In this document: positions 37,496 to 46,611 of the stretch, piece after piece
Numbering within the stretch: the stretch's first letter is position 1
How the letters are laid out: every line of letters begins with the position of its first letter
NCBI RefSeq assembly: GCF_963674565.1
Contig: NZ_OY771430.1
Span: 3,658,001 to 3,722,000, forward strand
Direction: 5' to 3'
From: an uncultured Carboxylicivirga sp.
GTDB taxonomy: Bacteria > Bacteroidota > Bacteroidia > Bacteroidales > Marinilabiliaceae
Length of the DNA: 64,000 nt
Program-made: the position numbers and the translations under genes
Notes under the pieces: model-generated
What the model was told of the DNA's origin: nothing
Databases searched by the model: none
What the model saw: only the letters and a program-made list of their open reading frames with translations

Positions 37496-38728
37496 ATGGT
37501 TACGCAGATAAAAAAGAAAAGGCTCAAGTTGTATAAGGATCGGTTGAATATCATCCTTGACATAGCACAAACGATCAATGAAGATCATACTATTGAGGAC
37601 TTATTGGCTGAGTTCGAAATCTTGTTGCGCGAAGAACTTGAAGTTGGTAAAGTATTGGTTTTCACACTTTCGAATAATGTATGGCATAATCTTTTAACTT
37701 CTGGTGTAACCAAAGATGAAGCCAATCTGATTAATGTTGAGGAAGATCTACTCTGTTATAAAACCATAGAAAGTATAACCATTTCACACCCTCCTAAATT
37801 AAAAGGCTTTGATGCTGTTATACCATTATTTCACAGGTTTGCTCCAATTGGATATGTTTTAATCGGTGACATTGAAGAAGAACAGCAAGGTATCAGTCCA
37901 ACCATCAAACACCTGAAGCTGATTCAGATTATTGCCAATCTTATTATTGTATTTGTTGAAAACAAGCGAATGCAAAATGCATTGCTTGAACAGGAAATAT
38001 TAAAAAAGGAGATGGAACTGGCATCACGTATTCAAAACCAATTGGTTCCAAGTGAATACCAGATGCCCAAAACACAAAATCTTGATATTCAAACATACTA
38101 TCAACCTCACATGGGCGTGGGAGGTGATTATTATGATATTTTCCGATTATCGAGACAAACAATCGGATTCTGTATGGCTGACGTTTCAGGCAAAGGAATT
38201 GCAGCTGCTATGGTAATGTCTAATTTTCAGGCAGTGATGCGATCTTTATTTACGGCCGGTACAAATTTTAAAAAATTAATTCCTCTCCTGAATGAAAGGG
38301 TTAATGCAAGTGCCAATAACGAGAAGTTTATTACTCTTTTTATTGGCCGCTACAATTTAATGACCAGACGATTGACATATGTTAATGCCGGTCATCTTCC
38401 CCCTCTTCTTTACGATACTAAAAAGAAACATCTTACACACCTAGAAAAAGGTTGTATTGGTTTAGGTATGCTTGATTTTGTTCCTTCAATAGAAGTAGGA
38501 AAAATTAAGATTCCTAAAGAAGCAAAACTACTGGCTTTTACTGATGGAGTAGTGGAATTGGATAAAGGCAATCAGGTTGAATCCAATGCGCAGGAAATTG
38601 AAGATATTCTTTGTACTACAGCAAGTCTTGAACAAAACTTTGCTCAATTACGAGGTATCATTGATAAGTTTGTAACAAAGGGAGCTGTGTTTGACGACAT
38701 CTCATTACTTGGTCTGGAATTCAAGTAA
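37496..38728 (+). CDS. PP2C-type (SpoIIE/RsbU) phosphatase with GAF-like sensor
   Basis: 410 residues, no signal peptide. Residues about 20-165 look like a GAF-type sensory domain, followed by a coiled coil (KKEMELASRIQNQLVP) and the SpoIIE phosphatase domain (about 195-408) with metal-binding motifs GGDYYDIF, ADVSGKGIAAAMVMS, VNAGHLPPLL and AFTDGVVE. Such enzymes dephosphorylate anti-anti-sigma (STAS) proteins in partner-switching systems. No STAS or anti-sigma kinase gene is adjacent, so the partner is elsewhere. Confidence 0.9.
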   Translation: MVTQIKKKRLKLYKDRLNIILDIAQTINEDHTIEDLLAEFEILLREELEVGKVLVFTLSNNVWHNLLTSGVTKDEANLINVEEDLLCYKTIESITISHPPKLKGFDAVIPLFHRFAPIGYVLIGDIEEEQQGISPTIKHLKLIQIIANLIIVFVENKRMQNALLEQEILKKEMELASRIQNQLVPSEYQMPKTQNLDIQTYYQPHMGVGGDYYDIFRLSRQTIGFCMADVSGKGIAAAMVMSNFQAVMRSLFTAGTNFKKLIPLLNERVNASANNEKFITLFIGRYNLMTRRLTYVNAGHLPPLLYDTKKKHLTHLEKGCIGLGMLDFVPSIEVGKIKIPKEAKLLAFTDGVVELDKGNQVESNAQEIEDILCTTASLEQNFAQLRGIIDKFVTKGAVFDDISLLGLEFK

Positions 38729-38748
38729 TTCTAAAACTTTAATAATAA

Positions 38749-38776
38749 AAAAAGCAGACACAATGGCCTGCTTTTT
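38749..38776. terminator. Bidirectional terminator between phosphatase gene and tyrS
   Basis: AAAAAGCAG (38749-38757) and CTGCTTTTT (38768-38776) form a stem with A and U tracts on both sides, serving the two convergent genes. Confidence 0.8.
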
Positions 38777-38795
38777 AAATCATATCTTGTAATAA

Positions 38796-40088
38796 TTATT
38801 CTGCGATAACAAGGTAGTAGTTTTTCTTACCTTTTTGAACCAACAGATATTTATCGTTCAATAACATTGATGCATCAGCATTTATTTCAGCATCCGATAT
38901 TTTTTCTTTGTTAATACTTACTCCACCTCCCTTGATGGTTCTACGTAATTCTCCTTTGGAAGGAAAAACTTCTGTTTTCTCAGCAAGCAAATCTACAATA
39001 CTCACACCTTTAGTAAATAAAGCCTTTTCAACATTGAATTGAGGTACTCCTTCAAAAACAGCTAAAAGGGTTCTTTCATCAATTTTACGCAAAGCTTCAG
39101 TTGTAGCTTTACCAAACAAAATTTGAGATGCTTCAACAGCTGAATCGTAAGCCTCACGCCCATGAACCATCACTGTTACTTCCTCTGCCAAACGCTTTTG
39201 CAATGGACGTAAATGGGGTGCATCGTTTTGTTCCTTCACCATTGCTTCAATCTCATCCTTCGAAAGCATGGTGAAGATCTTAATGTATTTCTCAGCATCT
39301 GCATCTGATGTATTCATCCAGAATTGGTAAAAATGGTATGGACTTGTTTTTTCGGGATCCAACCAAACATTACCACTTTCAGTTTTTCCGAATTTACCTC
39401 CATCAGCTTTTGTGATCAAAGGACATGTCAAAGCAAAAGCTTCTCCTCGTTCGATACGACGAATCATCTCAGTACCGGTAGTAATATTACCCCACTGATC
39501 TGATCCTCCCATCTGTAAACGACAATTTTTCTCACGGTATAAATGTAAAAAATCGTATCCCTGTACCAATTGGTAGGTGAACTCGGTAAAAGACATACCT
39601 GATTTTGACTCTGATCCCAATCTTTTTTTCACAGAATCCTTTGCCATCATGTAATTTACAGTGATATGTTTACCTACATCACGAATGAATTCCAGAAATG
39701 AAAATTCTTTCATCCAATCGTAGTTGTTCACCATCTCAGCACCATTCTCTTTTGATGAATCAAAATCAAGAAAAAGACTTAGTTGCTTTTTTAAACCATC
39801 CTGATTTTTACGCAATGTTGCCTCATCCAAAAGATTTCTCTCGGCTGATTTACCGGATGGATCGCCAATCATACCGGTTGCTCCACCAACCAAACAAATA
39901 GGTTTATGACCAGCAGCCTGAAAATGTTTTAACATCATCACACTTACCAGGTGGCCAATATGTAAAGAGTCAGCAGTAGGGTCAATTCCCACATATGCTG
40001 ATGTCATTTCTTTTTTCAGTTGTTCTTCAGTTCCGGGCATCACATCATGAATCATGCCCCTCCAGTTTAATTCCTCAACAAAGTTCAT
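38796..40088 (-). CDS. tyrS: Tyrosyl-tRNA synthetase
   Basis: 430 residues, class I. DSLHIGHLVSVMML holds the HIGH motif, GGSDQWGNI the tyrosine-binding loop, and KFGKTESGNVW the KMSKS-equivalent. The C-terminal S4-like domain (GELRRTIKGGGVSINKEKI) is present. It attaches tyrosine to tRNA-Tyr. A minus-strand -7 box TATCTTTG lies at 40147-40154, 58 bp before the start. Confidence 0.97.
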   Translation of the reverse strand: MNFVEELNWRGMIHDVMPGTEEQLKKEMTSAYVGIDPTADSLHIGHLVSVMMLKHFQAAGHKPICLVGGATGMIGDPSGKSAERNLLDEATLRKNQDGLKKQLSLFLDFDSSKENGAEMVNNYDWMKEFSFLEFIRDVGKHITVNYMMAKDSVKKRLGSESKSGMSFTEFTYQLVQGYDFLHLYREKNCRLQMGGSDQWGNITTGTEMIRRIERGEAFALTCPLITKADGGKFGKTESGNVWLDPEKTSPYHFYQFWMNTSDADAEKYIKIFTMLSKDEIEAMVKEQNDAPHLRPLQKRLAEEVTVMVHGREAYDSAVEASQILFGKATTEALRKIDERTLLAVFEGVPQFNVEKALFTKGVSIVDLLAEKTEVFPSKGELRRTIKGGGVSINKEKISDAEINADASMLLNDKYLLVQKGKKNYYLVIAE

Positions 40089-40146
40089 TGTCAGCTATTT
40101 TATGCGTTTCGTTTGAAACTTTTACTATTCAAAACATTTAGAGGCA

Positions 40147-40154
40147 CAAAGATA
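40147..40154 (-). promoter_or_regulatory. -7 box for tyrS
   Basis: TATCTTTG on the minus strand is an exact TAnnTTTG match. The rest of the 268-bp divergent gap (40089-40356) shows no other clear signal. Confidence 0.5.
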
Positions 40155-40356
40155 ATAATTGCAGGCACACATTACCTGTTTTCGAAGTTGAAAATAGACA
40201 CTTTGAAAAGTTATTCACCTTGGTTGTAACTTAATGAAATATACATGCGTCACACTTAATTATAAATCCATCATTTCCAAAATGTTTGATAGCCATTTAC
40301 AAGCATTTAGTTAAGAAATTTATTAAATTAGCCATACACGCAACTAAATCCTGACT

Positions 40357-42777
40357 ATGAACAAATTGACCTTTCTAATCATCCTGCTGTTTTCTTTTTT
40401 ATCTATCTCTGCACAAACAAAAAAAACAGTCGAGTGCTATGCTATAGATGAGCCTTTAAAAATTGATGGTGTATTGGATGAGAGTTGTTATCAAAATGCT
40501 CTGCCAGCTAAGGATTTTCTGCAATTACAACCTTATAATGGTAAACCTTCCTATCAACCAACCGAAGTTTACTTTTTTTATGATCAGAATGCCATTTACC
40601 TCGGAGCCATGCTATACGATAATGCTCCGGATAGTATCTATAATTTCTTAACTGCAAGAGATAATATTGGTATGTCTGATTATTTTGGGGTTTATTTCGA
40701 CCCGTACAACGAAGGACAATTGGCTTTCGGCTTTTTCATTACACCTGCAGGTGTTCAAACTGACATTAAGGCGATTAAAACATCTTACGATTATGAAGAC
40801 GGAAGCTGGGATGCTGTTTGGCAGAGCAAAACCAATGTTACGGATAAAGGCTGGGTTATTGAAATGCGGATACCTTATTCGGCTCTGCGCTTTCCTTTGA
40901 CTGATGTTCATACATGGGGGCTGAATATGTTTCGAAACATCAGAAGATATAATTCCAATAATTCATGGAACTTTATCGATCGGAACGTAGATGGTTTTAT
41001 TCATCAACAAGGTGTAATGACCGGAATTAAAAACATTAAACCTCCGGTTCGATTATCTTTTTCACCCTATCTGGCAACCTATGTTGAACATAGCGAAAGT
41101 AGTGGAGAAACGGATTTCATCTATCGTGGGGGACTGGATCTTAAATACGGTATCAACGAAAGTTATACGCTTGATATGATGCTTATCCCCGATTTTGGTC
41201 AGATACAATCTGACGACAAACAATTGAATCTGTCGCCATATGAACTTTATTACCAGGAAAGAAGACAGTTTTTTACTGAAGGAGTTGAATTATTTAATCG
41301 TGGCGAAATATTTTATTCCAGACGTATTGGTGCATATCCAAAATTTACCTCTACAGCATATGACAATCTTAAAACGAACGAGGTTGTAGAGGAAATGCCT
41401 TCTGAAACTCAATTGGTGAATGCAACTAAAATTTCAGGGCGTAATAAAAAGGGATTTGCCATTGGTTTTTTGAATGCCATGAGTTTGAATTCCTATGCTA
41501 CAATAAAAGACACCATTACTAATTCAGCCAGGGAAGCTTTGGTTCAACCCTTCACCAATTATAACGTATCCGTTATTGATCAATCGTTAAAAAACAACTC
41601 CTACATTAGCCTGATTAACACCAATATGATTGTAGCCAACAATCCATTTATGGCGAATGTAACTGCAACCGAATTTCAATTCAGAGATAAGGGATTAAAA
41701 TATGCCCTGAGTGGCCAGGCTGGAGTTAGTCACAGAGGAGCAGATGAGAAGGAAACTGGTTGGTTTACCATGTTGGAGTTTGCAAAGAACAGGGGAAAAT
41801 GGCAGTACGGAATTGAACAGAGCGCCATTTCAGATGAATATAATCCTAACGATATGGGATATTTGCGTCGAAACAATCGATTTGATACAGAGCTTTTTCT
41901 TCTATATCAAAAAGTTGAACCTTTCAGTATTTTCAGGCAAATGTTTACGCGCACATGGTATGAGCAAAACAGGGTAATGGAACCATGGGATTTGAATAAT
42001 CATGAAGCAGGTATTTATACCGAGTGGCAATTCATGAATAATTATGGTGTTGAAGCAAGATTTAACTATGTCGGCAACGACCGAAACTATGATGAACCAA
42101 GGGTTGAAGGCAGGTATTTTTTAAAACCAGAAACTTTCAATTACAACTTCTTTGCTCATTCCGACTGGACAAAAAAATTCCATGTCTATTCCTATTATGG
42201 AGAATATAAAAGGCCCGAAAGAGATCAAAAAGGGAACTGGTTTGGTTTAGGTTTAGGTTGTCAGGTGGGACAAAAACTCTCATTGTCACTTGAAATGGCA
42301 TATGAAGGAGAAGAAAATGATTATGGATATGTTAGTCAAAACGATAATCAGGACAGTATCCATTTTGCCCGTCGTAATGTGGCCACCGTAGAGAATGTGC
42401 TTGAACTATCATATACATTTAACAATGAACTTAGTCTTCGATTGAGAGGGCGACATTATTGGTCAGGAGTAGAAAACAAGCAATTTTATCTTCTTCAGAA
42501 TGATGGAACTCTTCTTCCGGATGCAATTTATAATGAGAACTTTGACAATAATTTTAATGCTTTTAATATTGACATGGTTCTTCGATGGGTATTTGCTCCG
42601 GGATCTGAAATGACTTTCGGCTGGAAGAATTCTATTTTTGATCAAGTCGATAGATCAATTAGCAACTACAGAAAAAACATTGATATTATTTGGAAAAGTC
42701 CACAAACCAATACCTTATCATTTCGCATTCTATATTACATCGACTATAATAACTTATTTAATAAACAAGAAAGTTGA
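40357..42777 (+). CDS. DUF5916 outer-membrane protein with CBM9-like N-terminal domain
   Basis: 806 residues. Signal peptide (MNKLTFLIILLFSFLSISA), then a CBM9/DOMON-like beta-sandwich (about 30-225) opening with EPLKIDGVLDESCYQNA and containing DYFGVYFDPYNEGQLAFGFF. The remaining 560 residues alternate aromatic and polar residues in the manner of a large beta-barrel, including LIPDFGQIQSDD and YYQERRQFFTEGVELF, typical DUF5916 segments. The family is common in Bacteroidota and often annotated with transport or sugar binding; no function is proven. It stands alone between divergent tyrS and the next barrel gene. Confidence 0.88.
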   Translation: MNKLTFLIILLFSFLSISAQTKKTVECYAIDEPLKIDGVLDESCYQNALPAKDFLQLQPYNGKPSYQPTEVYFFYDQNAIYLGAMLYDNAPDSIYNFLTARDNIGMSDYFGVYFDPYNEGQLAFGFFITPAGVQTDIKAIKTSYDYEDGSWDAVWQSKTNVTDKGWVIEMRIPYSALRFPLTDVHTWGLNMFRNIRRYNSNNSWNFIDRNVDGFIHQQGVMTGIKNIKPPVRLSFSPYLATYVEHSESSGETDFIYRGGLDLKYGINESYTLDMMLIPDFGQIQSDDKQLNLSPYELYYQERRQFFTEGVELFNRGEIFYSRRIGAYPKFTSTAYDNLKTNEVVEEMPSETQLVNATKISGRNKKGFAIGFLNAMSLNSYATIKDTITNSAREALVQPFTNYNVSVIDQSLKNNSYISLINTNMIVANNPFMANVTATEFQFRDKGLKYALSGQAGVSHRGADEKETGWFTMLEFAKNRGKWQYGIEQSAISDEYNPNDMGYLRRNNRFDTELFLLYQKVEPFSIFRQMFTRTWYEQNRVMEPWDLNNHEAGIYTEWQFMNNYGVEARFNYVGNDRNYDEPRVEGRYFLKPETFNYNFFAHSDWTKKFHVYSYYGEYKRPERDQKGNWFGLGLGCQVGQKLSLSLEMAYEGEENDYGYVSQNDNQDSIHFARRNVATVENVLELSYTFNNELSLRLRGRHYWSGVENKQFYLLQNDGTLLPDAIYNENFDNNFNAFNIDMVLRWVFAPGSEMTFGWKNSIFDQVDRSISNYRKNIDIIWKSPQTNTLSFRILYYIDYNNLFNKQES

Positions 42778-42794
42778 TGTGACAGAATATTGTT

Positions 42795-42802
42795 TAAATT
42801 TG
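42795..42802 (+). promoter_or_regulatory. -7 box for the His-rich barrel gene
   Basis: TAAATTTG matches TAnnTTTG, 65 bp before the ATG at 42868; TTG occurs 18 nt upstream of it. Confidence 0.5.
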
Positions 42803-42867
42803 CCCGGCAATAACAATTACTCTTCCCTACCAAATTGTTAATTTAAAACCTAGGCAAATTATTAACC

Positions 42868-43449
42868 ATGAAAAAGATTTTAGTTTTTGGTTTGGCTTTA
42901 CTGTCAATGAACATTTTTGCTCAACACGAAGAGCATGAAACAACTACAAAAGATGGTCACCATCAATCAGAAGAAGTACATCATGGCAAACACAAGCTGG
43001 CTTTTTATAGCGGTTTTACACATGTACCTTCGGCTTTTTATGAACACGAAACACATGAACAAAGTACAGGTAAGTGGGTTCCTACAATTGGTTTAGATTA
43101 TTATTACACGTTAAACAAAAAATGGGATTTGGGATTTATTGGTGACGCTGAACTTGACCAATATTATATCCGCACTTCTGAGGAAGATGAGTTGGAACGT
43201 GCCAATGTAATTGTACTGGCAGCTGTTGGCAAATACAAAGCTACCAAAAGAATCGGCATCTTTGCTGGTCCAGGATTTGAAACTGAATTCAAAAAAGAAG
43301 AATCAAAATCATTTTTTGTTTTTAAAGCAGGAATTGAATACGAAGTTGAAATCGAAAACGGTTGGGAGTTAACCCCTGTATTTTCATACGATTTTAAAGA
43401 AGAATATAGTTCGTATGCTTTTGGAATTAGCATTGGCAAAAGATTTTAA
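42868..43449 (+). CDS. Small outer-membrane barrel-like protein with His-rich N-terminus
   Basis: 193 residues. Signal peptide (MKKILVFGLALLSMNIFAQ) is followed at once by a His/Glu-rich stretch (residues 20-45) with eleven histidines in about 25 residues, which could bind metal ions. The rest alternates in strand pattern and ends in FGISIGKRF, a C-terminal aromatic suited to barrel assembly. No family is recognised with confidence. It has its own -7 box and terminator, so it is probably a single transcript. Confidence 0.7.
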   Translation: MKKILVFGLALLSMNIFAQHEEHETTTKDGHHQSEEVHHGKHKLAFYSGFTHVPSAFYEHETHEQSTGKWVPTIGLDYYYTLNKKWDLGFIGDAELDQYYIRTSEEDELERANVIVLAAVGKYKATKRIGIFAGPGFETEFKKEESKSFFVFKAGIEYEVEIENGWELTPVFSYDFKEEYSSYAFGISIGKRF

Positions 43450-43456
43450 TTATTAC

Positions 43457-43508
43457 AAAAAGTCAATTATGCAGGTTTTTATGCACAATTGACTTTTTAT
43501 TTAAAGTT
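43457..43508 (+). terminator. Terminator after the His-rich barrel gene
   Basis: AAAAAGTCAATT (43457-43468) and AATTGACTTTTT (43497-43508) are perfect 12-nt arms; an inner ATGCA/TGCAT-like pairing extends the stem. Confidence 0.85.
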
Positions 43509-43582
43509 TCTGAGGTAAGGTTTTATTCTGGAAACATTGTAAACAACATTTTTTCCTATCTTTAGAATAAAATCAACCACCT

Positions 43583-45016
43583 ATGCGCATCTTCTATACC
43601 TTTATCATTGTTATTGCTTTCTCAGCATTAAATGCACAGAATACAGCAACTCAAGTTGATCCTATCAACTCTTTAACTGTTGATATTCTTAAACATCATA
43701 TTTCAGTTCTTGCTTCTGATAGTTTGAACGGAAGATTTACTTCATCTGAAGGACAAAAAAAAGCAGCCCGATATATTCAAACAGAATTTGAGGCAGCGGG
43801 CTTACATCCGTACAATGACACTTGTTTTTATCAGCCTTACTCATTATGGTCGTGGAAATGGGGAGAATGCACACTGAAATCCAAACACACCAGCCTTACA
43901 TCGCAAAATGACTTTTTGTTTTTAAGTAATGCTCCGATGGATAGTACATCTGCACCATGTGTTTTTGTTGGGTTTGGTGAGGATACCATCATCAACGATT
44001 TGGATTTGAAAGATAAAATTGCATTTGCATTTACCAACAGCTATTCGAATTATTATAGTTTGGCCTATCGCCTAAAATCAAGAGGGGTTAAAGCCATCAT
44101 TTTAACAAATCCGAATGATGAAAAAGCTTATCAGAAAATATCATCCAGAGTAGATTTTGATAGGGTAAATGTCTCGAAAGCAAAACCTTTTTTCTCTAAA
44201 ACAGCTACCAAGGTTTTTATTGTAAAACCTTCGTTTGCAAAAGAATTATTTGGAAAGAACATAGCTGTTCTTAAAAAGGTTGAAACATCTAAAGAGGCAG
44301 CTAAGATCTCTGAAAAGATTATTGCTGTTCATTGCCCTGTTATCGTTGAAAAAGTAAAAACTGAAAACGTTGCCGGCTATATCAAGGGTAAAACCAACGA
44401 AACCATTGTTTTAAGTGCCCATTATGATCATTTGGGTAAAAAAGGTGACAATATCTATTACGGAGCAGACGATAATGCCAGTGGAACAACAGCCTTACTT
44501 TCATTAGCCAAGGTGATTGGAGAACAAAAAGAAGTGCCTGATAGAAATATTTTATTTCTGGCTACTTCAGGAGAAGAACTGGGCCTTCTAGGAGCTTTGC
44601 ATTTTGCTGATGAACAAAGTAAACTTCCGTTTGATATTAAGGCTAACCTCAACATCGATATGATAGGTAGAAACGATTCAATTGGAAAATCAAATTATAT
44701 TTATCTGATTGGTTCTAAAGAATATCCGGTACTTGATTCATTATGCAACATTGCCAATCAAGCTGTTGATTTAAAAATTGACTATGGATATGAAACTAAC
44801 AGCAGCTTTGGTAATTTATTGAATCTTTCTGATCATTATGCCTTTCATAAACAGGGAATCCCTGTTCTTGGATTCTTTAACGGATTACACGCTGATTACC
44901 ATAAACCAACAGATACTGTAGATAAAATTGAATTCGAAGAAATGCTCAAGCGAATCAGATTAATCTATTATACCTCACAACTGCTTGTTGACAAAGAAGT
45001 TTTTAATAAGAACTGA
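43583..45016 (+). CDS. M28 family zinc aminopeptidase-like protein
   Basis: 477 residues. Signal peptide (MRIFYTFIIVIAFSALNAQ). Metal and catalytic motifs of M28 are in order: LSAHYDHLG, YGADDNASGTTALLSLAK, LATSGEELGLLGALHFAD, NLNIDMIGRND and GLHADYHKPTDTVD. A PA-like insert probably lies at residues 95-240. It would release amino acids from peptides in the periplasm or outside the cell. A POT-like peptide transporter gene follows 67 bp downstream, consistent with peptide use. Confidence 0.93.
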   Translation: MRIFYTFIIVIAFSALNAQNTATQVDPINSLTVDILKHHISVLASDSLNGRFTSSEGQKKAARYIQTEFEAAGLHPYNDTCFYQPYSLWSWKWGECTLKSKHTSLTSQNDFLFLSNAPMDSTSAPCVFVGFGEDTIINDLDLKDKIAFAFTNSYSNYYSLAYRLKSRGVKAIILTNPNDEKAYQKISSRVDFDRVNVSKAKPFFSKTATKVFIVKPSFAKELFGKNIAVLKKVETSKEAAKISEKIIAVHCPVIVEKVKTENVAGYIKGKTNETIVLSAHYDHLGKKGDNIYYGADDNASGTTALLSLAKVIGEQKEVPDRNILFLATSGEELGLLGALHFADEQSKLPFDIKANLNIDMIGRNDSIGKSNYIYLIGSKEYPVLDSLCNIANQAVDLKIDYGYETNSSFGNLLNLSDHYAFHKQGIPVLGFFNGLHADYHKPTDTVDKIEFEEMLKRIRLIYYTSQLLVDKEVFNKN

Positions 45017-45044
45017 CATATAACATACTATTTCAACTGCAAAG

Positions 45045-45079
45045 CCCTTATTTTTACCTAATAAGTAAATTAATAAGGG
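45045..45079 (+). other. Inverted repeat over the translation start region of the POT-like gene
   Basis: CCCTTATT (45045-45052) pairs with AATAAGGG (45072-45079), the latter ending 4 nt before the ATG. Folding would hide the purine-rich AAGGGAAAT region that may act in ribosome binding. Confidence 0.45.
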
Positions 45080-45083
45080 AAAT

Positions 45084-46538
45084 ATGTCTAAAATAGGAAC
45101 AACATTTAAAAGCTTCCCAAAAGTCTTTTGGGTATCAAATACCATGGAACTATTTGAACGTTGGGCTTGGTATGGCTTTTACATGGCTTTTGCATTATAT
45201 CTAGTCAACAGCAGTGATACAGGTGCTCTAGGATTTAGTGCCAGTCAGAAAGGTATTATCATGGGAACAGGTTCCATGCTTCTTTACTTTTTACCTTTAT
45301 TTACCGGGGCCATTGCAGATCGAGTGGGTTACAAAAAAGTGCTTCTACTTTCATATACAATGTATGTAAGTGGATATTGGATGGTTTCCACATTTAACTC
45401 ATTTGCATTAGTATTTGCTGCTTATATTTATCTGGCTTTTGCAGGTGCACTTTTTAAGCCTATTATTTCAGCCATGATATCAAAAACCACCAATAAGGAT
45501 AATGCATCTATTGGATTTGGTATTTTTTATATGATGATTAATATTGGCGGTTTCATTGGCCCATTTATTGCTGGAGCTATCTATCAAAAAAGTTGGGACT
45601 GGGTATTTTATATTTCAATGATCACCATATCAATAAATTATCTTTTCGTCTTTTTACTTTTCAAAGAACCTGGCCGGGAATTAATTGAAAACAAAGAACC
45701 ATTGCTTCAGGTATTTGGTCAAGCGCTAAAAAACATTTGGGTTACACTACAAAATTTCAAGTACGTTCTGTTCCTAATCATTATGATTGCGTTTTGGACA
45801 GCCTTTAATCAACTTTATTATGCTTTCCCTGTTTTTGTTGATGATTGGGTTGATACAACACTATTTTATGATGCACTTCATAGTATATGGCCATGGTTGG
45901 CAGAAGCAATTGGGGATAATGGGACCATTAGTGCTGTTACCATTGGAAGCTTTGATGCTTTCTTCATCATTGTTTTTCAAATCTGGATCTCAGGCATTGT
46001 AATGCGATACAAACCTTTAAATGCAATGATGAGTGGGATCTTTATTTTGGCAATTGGGGTAGGAATGATGTTTGCATTTCAAAACATTTGGTTTATTCTG
46101 ATTGGTGTGTTAACCTTTAGTATTGGCGAGATGGCAAGTAGTCCCAAATTCACTGAATATGTTGGCAGCATTGCACCTGCTGATAAAAAGGCCCTTTACA
46201 TGGGAACTTCTTTCTTACCAATAGCTGCTGGACATCAATTGGCTGGCTTTGTATCTGGTGATTTATATGATAATGCAGCAGGAAAAATTACCCTACTGCA
46301 AAATGAAATAGCAAAAAGGGGACTGGAGATTCAACAAATATCTGATTCTTTTTCTAAAAACGATTATTGGAACAAAGCCATGCAACTAACAGGAATGAAC
46401 GATGTGGAATTGACTAATTATTTATGGAATAATTATAATCCGGCAAAAATTTGGATTCTTTATTCAGGAATTGCCATGGGTGCTGTTGTTGCATTATTTA
46501 TTTACGACAGATTTATTCTAAAATCAGAATCTAAATAA
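45084..46538 (+). CDS. MFS transporter, POT/PTR2-like (peptide transport)
   Basis: 484 residues with 12 or more spans. The N-terminal MELFERWAWYGFYMAFALYL parallels the E-x-FERF-x-YYG motif of proton-coupled oligopeptide transporters, and GAIADRVGYKKVLLLSY is the loop 2-3 MFS signature. EMASSPKFTEYVGSIAP near residue 350 fits the same group. The POT call is by motif; general MFS membership is certain. Position after an M28 peptidase suggests uptake of peptides. Confidence 0.8.
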   Translation: MSKIGTTFKSFPKVFWVSNTMELFERWAWYGFYMAFALYLVNSSDTGALGFSASQKGIIMGTGSMLLYFLPLFTGAIADRVGYKKVLLLSYTMYVSGYWMVSTFNSFALVFAAYIYLAFAGALFKPIISAMISKTTNKDNASIGFGIFYMMINIGGFIGPFIAGAIYQKSWDWVFYISMITISINYLFVFLLFKEPGRELIENKEPLLQVFGQALKNIWVTLQNFKYVLFLIIMIAFWTAFNQLYYAFPVFVDDWVDTTLFYDALHSIWPWLAEAIGDNGTISAVTIGSFDAFFIIVFQIWISGIVMRYKPLNAMMSGIFILAIGVGMMFAFQNIWFILIGVLTFSIGEMASSPKFTEYVGSIAPADKKALYMGTSFLPIAAGHQLAGFVSGDLYDNAAGKITLLQNEIAKRGLEIQQISDSFSKNDYWNKAMQLTGMNDVELTNYLWNNYNPAKIWILYSGIAMGAVVALFIYDRFILKSESK

Positions 46539-46542
46539 TATT

Positions 46543-46569
46543 AAGCGCCTTAAACGGCGCTTTATTTTT
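46543..46569 (+). terminator. Terminator after the POT-like gene
   Basis: AAGCGCC (46543-46549) and GGCGCTT (46556-46562) form a GC-rich stem followed by TATTTTTG. The last eight bases also match the TAnnTTTG -7 box for the next gene, so terminator tail and promoter may overlap. Confidence 0.8.
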
Positions 46570-46611
46570 GGCATATTGTTTGTGTATGTTTTTACACCTA
46601 AATCCCGAATT

